The notes: a model not told the origin generated them from the sequence alone. A DNA stretch of 64,000 nucleotides from Halanaerobiales bacterium (GCA_029981855.1 JARRCS010000003.1:62001-126000); one strand, 5' to 3'; numbered from the stretch's first letter, positions 38,321-47,355 are shown. Made by a program: numbers and translations.

Positions 38321-38416
38321 TAAATTAGTCTACCTATGAGGAATTGAAACCCGGGAAGTACTGGCTGGAGAAGCATACATAAAAAGATTTCTAGTCTACC
38401 TATGAGGAATTGAAAC
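38321..38416 (+). CRISPR. Orphan two-repeat CRISPR remnant
   Basis: Two 30-nt units (38321-38350 and 38387-38416) share 25 identical bases, TAGTCTACCTATGAGG followed by AATTGAAAC, a form typical of type I-B repeats in clostridia. The five leading bases differ. The single spacer (38351-38386) is 36 nt, a normal size. No cas gene or longer array is in the window, so this is probably a relic or a mini-array served in trans. Confidence 0.7.
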
Positions 38417-38452
38417 TGTCAATATCTTTTATTCTTTGGCAAAAAAATAAAT

Positions 38453-38518
38453 CTATGTTTGCAGTAAACTCCAGAATATGCTATAATATAAACAAACATG
38501 TGTATTCTTAGATAGGTT
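38453..38518 (+). promoter_or_regulatory. DNA-repair promoter/operator module, copy B
   Basis: Same module as 27926-27991 with a single base change. TTGCAG (38459-38464), 17-bp spacer, TATAAT (38482-38487), and the LexA-like AAAC-ATGT-GTAT (38494-38505) at the start site. It drives the radical SAM repair pair. Confidence 0.75.
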
Positions 38519-38537
38519 GGATGGAGAGGTTGTTAAT

Positions 38538-39836
38538 ATGGAACTTCGTGAAAAGCTTAAGATTCTGTCTGGTGCAGCCAAATATGATGCCTCCTGCTCC
38601 TCCAGCGGGAGTAACCGCAAAAATACCCCGGGAGGTATCGGTAATGGGGCAAGCAGCGGGATCTGTCATAGCTGGTCCGATGATGGGCGCTGTATCTCCC
38701 TGCTTAAAATTCTTTTTACCAACTACTGTATCTACGACTGTGCCTACTGCATTAACCGGGTCTCCAATGACCTGCCCAGGGCCTCCTTTACACCGGAGGA
38801 GGTTATAAAGCTAACGATTAATTTTTACCGCCGCAACTACATAGAAGGGCTCTTCTTAAGCTCGGCTGTAATTAAGAGCCCGGATTATACCATGGAATTA
38901 CTCCTTAAAACCGTCAGAAAACTGAGAGAGGAGTACAAATTTAACGGTTATATCCATCTTAAAGCAATACCCGGGGCAGATTTTTCTTTAATTGCCCGGG
39001 CAGGTAGATATGCCGACCGGATGAGTGTCAATATTGAGCTGCCTTCTAAAAAGAGCCTCAGTCTGTTAGCACCCCAGAAGAAGATGGAGAGTATATTAAC
39101 CCCGATGAAGGAAATCGGGCTCAATATTAAAGAGAATAGGGAGGAACGAAAGAAGAGTAAGAACCTGCCCAGGTTTGTCCCTGCCGGACAGAGTACCCAG
39201 TTAATCATCGGGGCCAGCCCGGAGACCGATTATCATATTCTCAAACTATGCGAGGCTCTCTATCAAAGGTTTAATTTAAAAAGGGTTTATTACTCTGCCT
39301 ACATTCCCGTTAGCAATAATCCCAGCCTGCCCCAGTTGAGAAGACCCCCGCTGCTTAGAGAGCACCGTCTCTACCAGGCCGACTGGTTACTGCGTTTTTA
39401 CGGTTTTGCTGCCGATGAACTTCTGGACAGGGCAAACCCAAATTTTAATCCTAAACTTGACCCTAAGGCTAACTGGGCCCTGAATCACCTCCATCTCTTT
39501 CCCCTGGAGGTCAACCGGGCTGATTATGAAATGCTGCTCAGGGTTCCAGGGATAGGCATAAAATCAGCCAGACGGATTGTCTCGGCCCGCAGGACCGGTA
39601 GCATTGATTTTGATGATTTGGAGAAATTTGGAACCGTATTAAAAAGGGCCAGGTATTTTATTACCTGTAAGGGAAAGTATTACGGAGGTATTCCCTTCAG
39701 GGAAGAATTAATCAAAGAGAGGCTGGTTGAAGGCAAAACAGGTTTGCATAGGCAGCAGCTTTCGTTATTTGATGATAATTCAATATCCGATATTGATGGT
39801 TTTTTGAGTGAAACAGTTGGAGGAAAAGAGGGATGA
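38538..39836 (+). CDS. Putative DNA modification/repair radical SAM protein (TIGR03916 type)
   Basis: A 432-residue radical SAM enzyme. The cluster motif is NYCIYDCAYC (CX3CX2C), preceded by the conserved GICHSWSDDGRCISLLK. The C-terminal region has a helix-hairpin-helix (LLRVPGIGIKSARRIV) expected to bind DNA. This combination defines the TIGR03916 family of presumed DNA repair enzymes; the chemical substrate is not known. ATG 38538 follows GGAGAGG; the frame opens at 38517, but those codons lie in the promoter repeat. The stop overlaps the TIGR03915 gene, its usual partner. The shared promoter supports a DNA-damage role. Confidence 0.88.
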   Translation: MELREKLKILSGAAKYDASCSSSGSNRKNTPGGIGNGASSGICHSWSDDGRCISLLKILFTNYCIYDCAYCINRVSNDLPRASFTPEEVIKLTINFYRRNYIEGLFLSSAVIKSPDYTMELLLKTVRKLREEYKFNGYIHLKAIPGADFSLIARAGRYADRMSVNIELPSKKSLSLLAPQKKMESILTPMKEIGLNIKENREERKKSKNLPRFVPAGQSTQLIIGASPETDYHILKLCEALYQRFNLKRVYYSAYIPVSNNPSLPQLRRPPLLREHRLYQADWLLRFYGFAADELLDRANPNFNPKLDPKANWALNHLHLFPLEVNRADYEMLLRVPGIGIKSARRIVSARRTGSIDFDDLEKFGTVLKRARYFITCKGKYYGGIPFREELIKERLVEGKTGLHRQQLSLFDDNSISDIDGFLSETVGGKEG

Positions 39837-40573
39837 TTTATTATATCTATGATGGAAGTTTTGAAGGTCTTTTGACTGCAATTTATGAAGCTTTTTATCA
39901 TGATGTTAAACCGGATATGATTCTGAAAAGGTCGGATTATCAGGAAAATCTTTTTGCTGAAAGGGTTGAAATCGTAACTGAACGGAATAAATCTGATAGG
40001 GTATATAACGCGGTCCGGGAGAAGATATCATCAAGGTCACTGCGAAAAATTTATTATGCCTTTTTGTCAGAGATAAAGGGAGTTGAAACCAGGATTTATC
40101 ACTATCTGCAATTGGGTTTTAAGATAGGGAGAAAGATTGATGGGCATTTAACAGATGATACCGTTTTAGAGCTAAATAGAATTAGCAATAAAGTTGGTCT
40201 GGAAAGGCACCGGCTCTTGGGGTTGATCCGTTTTCGCAGATTGGATAACGATATATACTATGCCCCCATTGAACCTGACTATAATATTATTGCTCTACTG
40301 GCTCCTCATTTCAGCAAAAGATTAGCCGACCAGAACTGGGTTATCCATGATCTCAAAAGAAAAGTGGCGGCTGTTTATAACCGGGAGGAATGGGTTTTGA
40401 CCGGGTTTTCCGGACAACCAGGCAGTTATGCTGAGGATGAGGCCATTTACCAATCCCTCTGGAAGGATTTCTTCAAGAATATAGCAATCACCAACAGAAA
40501 GAATTCCAGGCTGCAATTGCAGTTTATGCCCGTACGGTACTGGAAACATTTAATTGAAAAGGAGACTACTTAA
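39833..40573 (+). CDS. TIGR03915-family DNA repair partner protein
   Basis: A 246-residue protein starting YYIYDGSFEGLLTAIYEAFY, the hallmark of the TIGR03915 / DUF4130 family, with LGLIRFRRLDNDIYYAPIEP and PHFSKRLADQNWVIHD further on. Members are found beside TIGR03916 radical SAM genes, as here (ATGA overlap). They are annotated as probable DNA metabolism proteins; the activity is not established. No metal-binding cysteines or membrane segments are seen. A terminator follows directly. Confidence 0.85.
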   Translation: MIYYIYDGSFEGLLTAIYEAFYHDVKPDMILKRSDYQENLFAERVEIVTERNKSDRVYNAVREKISSRSLRKIYYAFLSEIKGVETRIYHYLQLGFKIGRKIDGHLTDDTVLELNRISNKVGLERHRLLGLIRFRRLDNDIYYAPIEPDYNIIALLAPHFSKRLADQNWVIHDLKRKVAAVYNREEWVLTGFSGQPGSYAEDEAIYQSLWKDFFKNIAITNRKNSRLQLQFMPVRYWKHLIEKETT

Positions 40574-40574
40574 A

Positions 40575-40612
40575 AAGACAGTCGAGCGGCTGTCTTCTAA
40601 TTATTTTTACTC
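40575..40612 (+). terminator. Terminator after the radical SAM repair operon
   Basis: AAGACAG (40575-40581) pairs with CTGTCTT (40590-40596), with an inner CGAGCG loop region, followed by CTAATTATTTTTA. Confidence 0.75.
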
Positions 40613-40614
40613 AA

Positions 40615-40735
40615 CTTTCGGAGGACTCTATTATACCATAAAGAAGGAGGGTTTTCGTTATTTTTCGCTAAATTTTTTGAGCAAATCCCAATAATATCAA
40701 AGGATTTGATCAGTTATTTTACTCCGAAAGGAGTA
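40615..40735. promoter_or_regulatory. Candidate upstream activator sites for the sigma-54 promoter
   Basis: CTTTCGGAG at 40615-40623 and its inverse CTCCGAAAG at 40722-40730 are 107 bp apart. The second is part of a palindrome, TACTCC-GAAA-GGAGTA (40720-40735). Another palindrome, ATCAAA-GGA-TTTGAT, is at 40696-40710. All lie 230-350 bp upstream of the -24 element, the usual distance for enhancer sites. Confidence 0.35.
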
Positions 40736-40961
40736 TTTATACTATATACTATTAATAAATGTTTAGGAGAAATCTTCCTATTCGATTTGAACCAATTTTT
40801 CTAAAAGGGTAATATTTAGGCTAATTAGGTGCCAGAATTAAGTCTTAATTATAACCTAAATAACCTATTTTAAGCTAGTAAAGAGATAAAATAATAAAAT
40901 CTTTTTTTTCAATGGCGTAAAGACAAAGCATTTTAAGCACTTATTTTCGTATTAATTTTAA

Positions 40962-40980
40962 TTTGGAATAATTTATGCAT
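40962..40980 (+). promoter_or_regulatory. Sigma-54 (-24/-12) promoter of the catabolic operon
   Basis: TTTGGAATAATTTATGCAT has GG (40965-40966) and GC (40977-40978) separated by exactly 10 bp and good flanking bases for TTGGNNN-TTGCAT. It lies about 100 bp before the dipeptidase gene. A sigma-54 activator gene closes the same region at 52 kb. Confidence 0.6.
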
Positions 40981-41082
40981 TTATCAACAAAATAATAAAA
41001 ATTTCGCTTCTTTTTGGTTCGCAGATACTAAATTTTATAGAGTTAATACAACTAACAATAAAAATAAGAAAGGGGATACAAA

Positions 41083-42300
41083 ATGGGTTTAAAAAAAAAT
41101 TACAAGGGGTATAAGTCATTTAAGTATCTGGAGGAAGGGCGAGATTATAAGTATTTTAAACTTGCCGATGAAGTTAATAGAGTGGATGAATATTTAATTC
41201 CCTTAAGTGAAGAGGAAGAAAAGAGGGTTGAAGATATTGTCAAAAATAATATTATGATTTCTCTTCATGATCATCTTGAGATCTTTCCGGATGATATTAA
41301 CGAAACTTTTGCTTATATCAGGGAAGGCAGGATGGCTACTGCTTATGAAGGGTTGTCTCATTCATACTGGGATGCAGTATTTGACAATCTGATGGACGGA
41401 ATCTGTACAATAACATCTAAAAGGGGCTGGAAGTGGAGAGATGTTCTTTATGATCTGGGAATGAAGCTCTGCGATTTAGCTCACCAAGATTTTCTCATCC
41501 GCTGTGAGAAGGTTGAGGATATCTATAGGGCCCACCGTGAGGGTAAGATTGCCGTGATCCCCACTATTGAGGGAGCGGCCATGCTGGAGAATGAGGTTGA
41601 CAGGGTGGATATCCTTTACGGATTTGGCGTAAGGGCTATGGGTATAACCTACAGTGAAGCAAATTCTCTCGGTTCCGGATTAAAGGAAAAGGGTGATGGC
41701 GGACTAACCCACCTGGGACGCCAGGTTGTTGAAAGAATGAACAAGGTAGGGATGCTGATAGATTGTTCACATGTAGGAGATAAAACGACTTTAGATGTAG
41801 TTGAGGCCAGTGAAAAACCCATTTTCCTGAGCCATACCGGAGCCAGAGCACTATGGAACACTAATAGATTAAAGCCCGATGAAGTCTTGCTTGCCGTTGC
41901 CGAAAAAGGTGGTGTAATCGGCATCGAAGCTGCCCCCCATACCACCTTGACTGAAAACCATCCCCAGCATAGTATAGAGTCATACATGGAGCATTTTGAA
42001 TATATTAAAGATCTGGTTGGTATTGACCATGTAGGTTTTGGTCCCGATACCCTTTATGGGGATCATGTAGGATTACACCATGCCTACAGCAGTAATTTGT
42101 CTATTCAGGAAGCCTTTAGGAGAACTGGAGAGCAGGCCAAAGAATTTAAAGAAGTGGAATATGTAAAGGGGTTGGAAAATCCAACTGAAGCTTCACATAA
42201 TATCGTTAGATGGCTGGTTAAGCATGGTTATAGTGATGAAGACATCATAAAAGTGATTGGCGGAAATACATTGAGATTACTTGAAGAGGTGTGGGAATAG
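41083..42300 (+). CDS. Membrane dipeptidase-like metallopeptidase (M19 family)
   Basis: A 405-residue zinc amidohydrolase-fold peptidase. Family motifs are present in order: LHDHLE (first metal ligands, slightly different from the usual DGHND), IPTIEGAAM (bridging Glu), MLIDCSHVGD, FLSHTGARAL and GIDHVGFGPD. M19 enzymes split dipeptides, including those with D-residues. No signal peptide is visible, so it is probably cytoplasmic. ATG 41083 has AAAGGGG upstream and a sigma-54-type promoter about 100 bp away. It is the first gene of a long catabolic operon and overlaps the AOR gene by one base. Confidence 0.85.
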   Translation: MGLKKNYKGYKSFKYLEEGRDYKYFKLADEVNRVDEYLIPLSEEEEKRVEDIVKNNIMISLHDHLEIFPDDINETFAYIREGRMATAYEGLSHSYWDAVFDNLMDGICTITSKRGWKWRDVLYDLGMKLCDLAHQDFLIRCEKVEDIYRAHREGKIAVIPTIEGAAMLENEVDRVDILYGFGVRAMGITYSEANSLGSGLKEKGDGGLTHLGRQVVERMNKVGMLIDCSHVGDKTTLDVVEASEKPIFLSHTGARALWNTNRLKPDEVLLAVAEKGGVIGIEAAPHTTLTENHPQHSIESYMEHFEYIKDLVGIDHVGFGPDTLYGDHVGLHHAYSSNLSIQEAFRRTGEQAKEFKEVEYVKGLENPTEASHNIVRWLVKHGYSDEDIIKVIGGNTLRLLEEVWE

Positions 42301-44201
42301 TGGAAGCACATTCAGGGGAGATTGTTAAATTAAACCTTGCCAATTCGAAGATTGACAGGGAACCTTCTCTTGATTATTTTGATAAGTTTCCTGGAGGGCG
42401 GGGTTTGAACCAGTATCTACTATTCAAAGAATTACTGCCGGGAACTGCTCCTTTTGATCCGTCGAATGTGGTTATTTTCGGTGCCGGTCTTCTTGTGGGA
42501 ACAGGGGCCCCAGGTGACTCCCGTTTGAATATTGATTCCCTCAGTCCTTATACCGGAGGCATCGGTTCCAGTAATGTCGGAGGAAACTTTGCAGTAGCCC
42601 TGAGGGCAGCCGGAATTGATCACTTTATGGTTAAGGGAAGGAGTAAGCAACCTGTTTATATATTTATTGATGACGGACAGGTTATATTACGTGATGCCAG
42701 TCATTTGCGTGGTAAAGGGACTTTAGAAACCGAAAAGATAATAAAAGAAGAATTAAAGATACCTGATCTTCAAATCCTGGCAATCGGTCCTGCCGGAGAA
42801 AATCTTGTCAGGCCATCTTCAATTATGGTTAATACCGCGAGGGCAGCTGCCAGGTGTGGCTTAGGAGCGGTTATGGGGTCAAAGAATTTAAAGGCCATTG
42901 CCGTTAGAGGAAGGAGAACTATTGAACCGAAGAGTAAGAAACATTTCCAAAAAAAAGTAAATGAATTAATTACTAAGTTGAAAGAAAACGAATTTAATAA
43001 AAAGAGAATGAAATATGGTGTCTACTGTTATGACCCCTGGATAGATGAGACTCCTTATCGAAACTTTCAGGGAGGGTTGATACCTGACGAGAAACTTACT
43101 GCTAAAATCAGACCTGATGTGTTTTTACAGTATAAAAAAGGAACCAGGACCTGCAATAATTGTCCTATAAGATGCTGGGGTGTATATGAATTCCAGGATA
43201 AAAACGGGATAGTTATTTCAGAAGCCCTACAGGGGAATGACCCCCATAACTTTGCAGCCAAGCTTAATATCTTTGATGCCCGTGATATCTTAAAAGCACA
43301 TGCAATCTGTAATAATCTGGGTCTTGACGTTGATAATGTTGCCGGGACAATAGCCTGGGCCTTTGAATGTTATCAGAGGGGTATTCTATCTGAAGAGGAA
43401 ATAGATGGGCTAAAACTGGAATGGGGTAATTCTGAAGTTGTTTTTACTCTCCTGTACAAGATTGCTTATCGGGAAGGATTTGGTGATATTCTGGCTGAAG
43501 GGTCAAGACGGGCTGCTGAAATTTTAGGTAAGGGGCATGAATACAGTATAAACATAAAGGGGCAGGACCTGATGGAAAGCTTAAGATCTTCTGTAAGCTG
43601 GGCTCTGGGAACTGCTGTTGCTGCCAGAGGAGGAACCCATACACGTGGAGCCGTTATTGAAGGGCGTCTGCAGAACCTTTCAAAGGAGAAAAGCCAGCAG
43701 ATTTTCGGTATTACAGATATTGGGCGTCCCGATTCTTATGAAGGAAAGGAGAAAATGGTCCATTTCTTCGAAAGACTGGAAGCAATGATGGACTGTCTGG
43801 GAATTTGTATGTTTACCAATAGTTTAAGGGTAGATATGGTTATGCCTGAAGACCTGGCAGAGCTTCTTTCACTGGCAACCGGACTGGAAGTCAGTACTGA
43901 TGAATTTATGTGGCTTGGGGAAAAGGTTCATACACAGGAAAAGTGTTTTAATGTATTACATAGAGGGTGGACAAGAATTCATGATTACCCACCGGATAGA
44001 TTTTTTGACGAACCAATAGTTAATGGGCCTATGGAGGGGCAGTCACTGGATAGAGAAAAGTGGGGCCGTTTGCTTGATAGATATTATGATATCCATGGTT
44101 GGGATAAAAAAACAGGGTGGCCAAGGAAGGAAACCCTCTTAAAGCTTGGTCTTGAGGAAATTGCTGATAAGCTGGCGAAATATAACAGGCTTCCTGAATA
44201 A
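42300..44201 (+). CDS. Aldehyde:ferredoxin oxidoreductase (tungsten AOR family)
   Basis: A 633-residue tungstopterin enzyme that oxidises aldehydes to acids, or runs in reverse, with ferredoxin. The N-terminal domain has the family GGRGLNQYLL and GIGSSNVGGNFA blocks. The [4Fe-4S] cysteines are at CNNCPIRC near 285 and DCLGIC near 497, the positions expected for AOR. GTG 42300 is chosen because GAGGTG lies 8 nt upstream; it overlaps the previous TAG by one base. In a peptide- or amino-acid-degrading operon it could oxidise aldehydes from 2-keto acids. It stands out in this operon because its neighbours handle peptides and amides. Confidence 0.9.
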   Translation: MEAHSGEIVKLNLANSKIDREPSLDYFDKFPGGRGLNQYLLFKELLPGTAPFDPSNVVIFGAGLLVGTGAPGDSRLNIDSLSPYTGGIGSSNVGGNFAVALRAAGIDHFMVKGRSKQPVYIFIDDGQVILRDASHLRGKGTLETEKIIKEELKIPDLQILAIGPAGENLVRPSSIMVNTARAAARCGLGAVMGSKNLKAIAVRGRRTIEPKSKKHFQKKVNELITKLKENEFNKKRMKYGVYCYDPWIDETPYRNFQGGLIPDEKLTAKIRPDVFLQYKKGTRTCNNCPIRCWGVYEFQDKNGIVISEALQGNDPHNFAAKLNIFDARDILKAHAICNNLGLDVDNVAGTIAWAFECYQRGILSEEEIDGLKLEWGNSEVVFTLLYKIAYREGFGDILAEGSRRAAEILGKGHEYSINIKGQDLMESLRSSVSWALGTAVAARGGTHTRGAVIEGRLQNLSKEKSQQIFGITDIGRPDSYEGKEKMVHFFERLEAMMDCLGICMFTNSLRVDMVMPEDLAELLSLATGLEVSTDEFMWLGEKVHTQEKCFNVLHRGWTRIHDYPPDRFFDEPIVNGPMEGQSLDREKWGRLLDRYYDIHGWDKKTGWPRKETLLKLGLEEIADKLAKYNRLPE

Positions 44202-44315
44202 ATACCTATATAAAAGTAGAGGTTGTTAATGTCACAATATAGGTATAGCACAGTTTCACATAATTATGTTCCTTCATAATAGATATAATTTCCTTAAAAA
44301 CAGGAGGGGTTTACT

Positions 44316-45071
44316 GTGAAAATTAGATATATAATTCCTGGTCCAATTAGTAAGACTGAACTTGGCAAGAAGGAAGTAGAAAGGAGGCTTGGTAAATTAA
44401 AAAAATGGGCAAGTTCAGAGACTGAGGTTGATATAACAGATGTCGATTATGGACCGGCTTCTATTGAGTCAATGTTTGAGGAGTACCTGAGTATTCAGGG
44501 TACCGCAGAAGAAGTACAGAAGGCAGAGAAGGAAGGCTATGATGCTGTGATCATCGGTTGTTTTGGTGACCCCGGGCTTGATGGCTTAAGGGAGATAACG
44601 GACATGCTGGTAGTTGGACCCGCCGGAGTTTCAATGAGTATGGCGGTTACCCTGGGGCATAAGTTTTCAGTCGTTACGGTAACAGATACTATACTGGCTG
44701 CACTGGAAAAACTGGCCTGGGAGACAGGAGTCTATCAGAAACTGGCATCGGTAAGAGCTATTGATATACCGGTAATAGAACTAAATAAAGATCACTCCCG
44801 TGGTGTTGAAAGAATGATAGAAATTGGCAAAAAAGCTGTAAAAGAAGACCGGGCAGATGTTCTTGTGCTTGGTTGTATGAGTATGGGTTTTCTTGATGTT
44901 GCTCAAAAAATGATGGATGAGCTTGGGGTTCCTGTCATCAACCCGTCACAGGCTAGCCTTAAGTTAGCTGAGGCTTTAATATCCTGTAATTTGAGCCATA
45001 GTCCTCTTGCCTACCAGATTCCACCTAAAATACGCAGCGGTAAGACTGTAAAGGAGCTCTTGTTAAAATAG
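44316..45071 (+). CDS. Asp/Glu/hydantoin racemase family protein
   Basis: A 251-residue cofactor-independent racemase fold. The two catalytic cysteines are seen in AVIIGCFGDPGL and LVLGCMSMGF. The overall pattern (RYIIPGPI, VGPAGVSMSMAVTLG, GVPVINPSQASLK) fits hydantoin racemases. It would interconvert D- and L-forms of an amino acid derivative. AGGAGGG precedes GTGAAAATT near 44316. The 114-bp gap before it shows no terminator, so it may still be read from the operon promoter. Confidence 0.85.
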   Translation: MKIRYIIPGPISKTELGKKEVERRLGKLKKWASSETEVDITDVDYGPASIESMFEEYLSIQGTAEEVQKAEKEGYDAVIIGCFGDPGLDGLREITDMLVVGPAGVSMSMAVTLGHKFSVVTVTDTILAALEKLAWETGVYQKLASVRAIDIPVIELNKDHSRGVERMIEIGKKAVKEDRADVLVLGCMSMGFLDVAQKMMDELGVPVINPSQASLKLAEALISCNLSHSPLAYQIPPKIRSGKTVKELLLK

Positions 45072-45084
45072 GGAGGTGCTTATA

Positions 45085-45807
45085 ATGTTTAAGAAAAAAA
45101 TCATCTTTTTGATATTGTCCTTCTTGATTTTACATCTTTTAATCCTGGGGAATGTAATGGCTGCTGGCGGGAACATTAACGAGCTAAAAATGGTTGTCGA
45201 GGTAGGCCGGGATAAGTCAGTATCTGAAGTTAAACTTAATTATAACCTAAAGATTGAGGAGAACACAAAAGAGATTCCATTAACTTCTCTTTTGGTTTCC
45301 GATACAAGCATTAAAGATGTTAGAGCGGTCCTGGATGGGGAGAATCTCGAGGTAGAATTAGATGACTCTAATTTACCTGTTCTGACGGGAAAGATCATTC
45401 TACCTGACGGATTACAGGCCTCAGATGATGTCCCACTTCAGTTGAACTATCTGGTAGAGAATTCAATGAACAGGAAAGGGGACAGCTTTGTATTTGAAGC
45501 TCCTGTCCTGGTAGTCAAGTGGATTCCTGCCACAACCCAGCTTGACCTATTTAATGTCGAAACAAAGCTGCCCGGAAAGGTATACATTGAGGAAAATTTT
45601 CCCTCCACACCTAAAACCGTTGAACGTAATGGCGATGTCACAAGTGTTGCCATGAGCCTGCAGACCGTTCCGGCCATGGTCAGATTGAGCGGAAGTATAG
45701 GCAAACCCGTATTTCTGACCTATGGCAGGAAGGTTGATCTGTTAGTCATCCTGATCTTAATTGTAGGCGGTTATTTTGGCTGGAAGGCATTGAAGAAGGA
45801 GAAGTAG
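45085..45807 (+). CDS. Secreted/membrane-anchored protein of unknown function
   Basis: Not recognised. The 240-residue protein has an N-terminal signal-like helix (IIFLILSFLILHLLILGN) ending in MAAGG. A beta-rich extracytoplasmic region of about 180 residues follows, without cysteines, and then a C-terminal transmembrane helix (LLVILILIVGGYFGW) with KKEK. It is therefore probably anchored at the C-terminus with its body outside. ATG 45085 has GGGAGGTG upstream. It sits between a racemase gene and a symporter with its small peptide, so a role in substrate capture or symporter support is possible but unproven. Confidence 0.65.
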   Translation: MFKKKIIFLILSFLILHLLILGNVMAAGGNINELKMVVEVGRDKSVSEVKLNYNLKIEENTKEIPLTSLLVSDTSIKDVRAVLDGENLEVELDDSNLPVLTGKIILPDGLQASDDVPLQLNYLVENSMNRKGDSFVFEAPVLVVKWIPATTQLDLFNVETKLPGKVYIEENFPSTPKTVERNGDVTSVAMSLQTVPAMVRLSGSIGKPVFLTYGRKVDLLVILILIVGGYFGWKALKKEK

Positions 45808-45826
45808 AAGATAAGGAGGTATTTAT

Positions 45827-45937
45827 ATGGGTTTTATATTTTGGGGGGTATTTGCCGTTTACGGATTATTTGTTCTCGGTTACTTAATCTGGATGTTTGC
45901 TACCGATAAAAATTCGTCTTCAGGAAGGAGTGAGTAG
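45827..45937 (+). CDS. 36-residue single-pass membrane peptide
   Basis: A short gene with AAGGAGGT 6 nt before ATG. The peptide has one transmembrane helix (WGVFAVYGLFVLGYLIW) and a hydrophilic tail (DKNSSSGRSE). It ends 2 nt before the symporter start, whose Shine-Dalgarno lies in its last codons, so the two are probably co-translated. Small one-helix proteins encoded just before sodium:solute symporters are known in other bacteria. A partner role here is inferred from position. Confidence 0.65.
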   Translation: MGFIFWGVFAVYGLFVLGYLIWMFATDKNSSSGRSE

Positions 45938-45939
45938 TT

Positions 45940-47355
45940 TTGAGCCTGCAGGTAATAATCTTTATAATATATTTTCTGCTTGTTTTAGGTATCGGTGTAT
46001 ATTCATATCAAAAGACTGAGGAAGAGGCAGACTATTGGATAGCCGGGGGAAACTTAGGCTGGGCTGTTGGCGGTGCCACTATCGCTTCAACCCAGATGAG
46101 TGCAGGACTATTTATTGGAACCATCGGTATAATGTATTCGATCGGCTGGTCCTTTGCCTGGGTTTTGCTTGTCTTTCCCATTTCTTACTGGGTAATGGTC
46201 TCTGTAATTGCCCCCAGGTTTACTAAGGTCAAGGAACTTACCCTACCTAGTTTTATAGAGAGGAGGTATTACAGTAAGTCAGCCAGGGCTATTGCAGCTG
46301 TTATTATTCTGGTCAGTATGGTAGTTTATATCCAGGCCCAGATCGTTGCCGGGGGTATAATCGCCAACATCGTATTCGGTATTCCACAGAGTTACGGTAT
46401 GGTTGCATTCACGATCATCCTGTTACTTTATACATTTATTGGCGGTATGCTGGCAGTTGTTTATACCGATTTTCTGCAGATGATGATTATGCTGCTGGGT
46501 GCAATCGTTGCCCTGCCATTATCACTCCATTATCTCGGAGGAATGTCAAATCTACTTAAATATGTCCAGGCAGTAAATCCCATTACCTTTACCTGGAAGG
46601 GTATGCCCCCTTCGCTGCTCTTTACAATCGGGTTAGCTTTTTTACTGGGTAGTATGGCCAGACCCGAACAGCTGGTGAGATTTTATGCTATGAAGGATAT
46701 GAAGACCATTAAGCGGGGAATCTTATTTACTTTGATACTGGTAGGCATAGCCCACTTTTTTGTATTCTTTCTCGCTCTGGCAAGCCGGGTTTTCTTTCCC
46801 GTCCTGCAGAAAGGCGATATGGCAATGCCGATGATTGCCAGCGGTGTGTTACCTATATTTGTGGGAACAATTCTGCTGGCTGCAGTTACGGCGGCCATGA
46901 TGTCAACGGTTGATTCCCTGTTAATTGTTGCAGCATCTGCTTTATCTCATGATATTTATGAAAACATCTTTGCACCTGAAGCCTCAGTTAATAAGAAACT
47001 GTGGATTGGCCGTATCGGAGTTATCATAGTCGGTTTCATGCCGGTACTGCTGCTTTTAACCGGGCTTTCGGGTGGTGACATTATTCAGCTGATAGTTGCC
47101 CTCTTTAGTGCATTAATGGGAGCAAGTTTCCTGATGCCCGTACTCCTTGGGGTTCTCTGGAAGAGGACGACAAAAGAGGGGGCCATTGCGGCAATGATTG
47201 CCGGAGTTTTAGTTACATTTTTATGGAAATTGTATGGTATTCCAACCATCGATCCGGTTGTCCCCGGATTCCTGGCTTCAACCATATTATGTGTTGGAGT
47301 TAGCTTGCTCACTCCTCCACCACCTGAATCTGCTGTTTCGATTTATTTCGACTAA
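45940..47355 (+). CDS. Sodium:solute symporter (SSS family)
   Basis: A 471-residue transporter with about 13 transmembrane helices. It has family features such as YWIAGGNLGWAVGGATIAST near the first helices, the VYTDFLQ segment, and AAMMSTVDSLLIVAASALSHDI. It should use a sodium gradient to import a small organic solute; neighbours suggest a peptide, amino acid derivative or carboxylate. TTG 45940 has AAGGAGTGAG upstream. A hairpin at 47403 follows the gene. Confidence 0.92.
   Translation: MSLQVIIFIIYFLLVLGIGVYSYQKTEEEADYWIAGGNLGWAVGGATIASTQMSAGLFIGTIGIMYSIGWSFAWVLLVFPISYWVMVSVIAPRFTKVKELTLPSFIERRYYSKSARAIAAVIILVSMVVYIQAQIVAGGIIANIVFGIPQSYGMVAFTIILLLYTFIGGMLAVVYTDFLQMMIMLLGAIVALPLSLHYLGGMSNLLKYVQAVNPITFTWKGMPPSLLFTIGLAFLLGSMARPEQLVRFYAMKDMKTIKRGILFTLILVGIAHFFVFFLALASRVFFPVLQKGDMAMPMIASGVLPIFVGTILLAAVTAAMMSTVDSLLIVAASALSHDIYENIFAPEASVNKKLWIGRIGVIIVGFMPVLLLLTGLSGGDIIQLIVALFSALMGASFLMPVLLGVLWKRTTKEGAIAAMIAGVLVTFLWKLYGIPTIDPVVPGFLASTILCVGVSLLTPPPPESAVSIYFD

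Larger units (their letters stand above)
38013..38537. other. Intergenic region: hairpin, CRISPR remnant, promoter
   Basis: This 525-bp gap holds, in order, AT-rich sequence without a credible gene, a GC-rich palindrome (38161-38206), a two-repeat CRISPR-like unit (38321-38416) and the second repair promoter (38453-38518). Confidence 0.7.
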
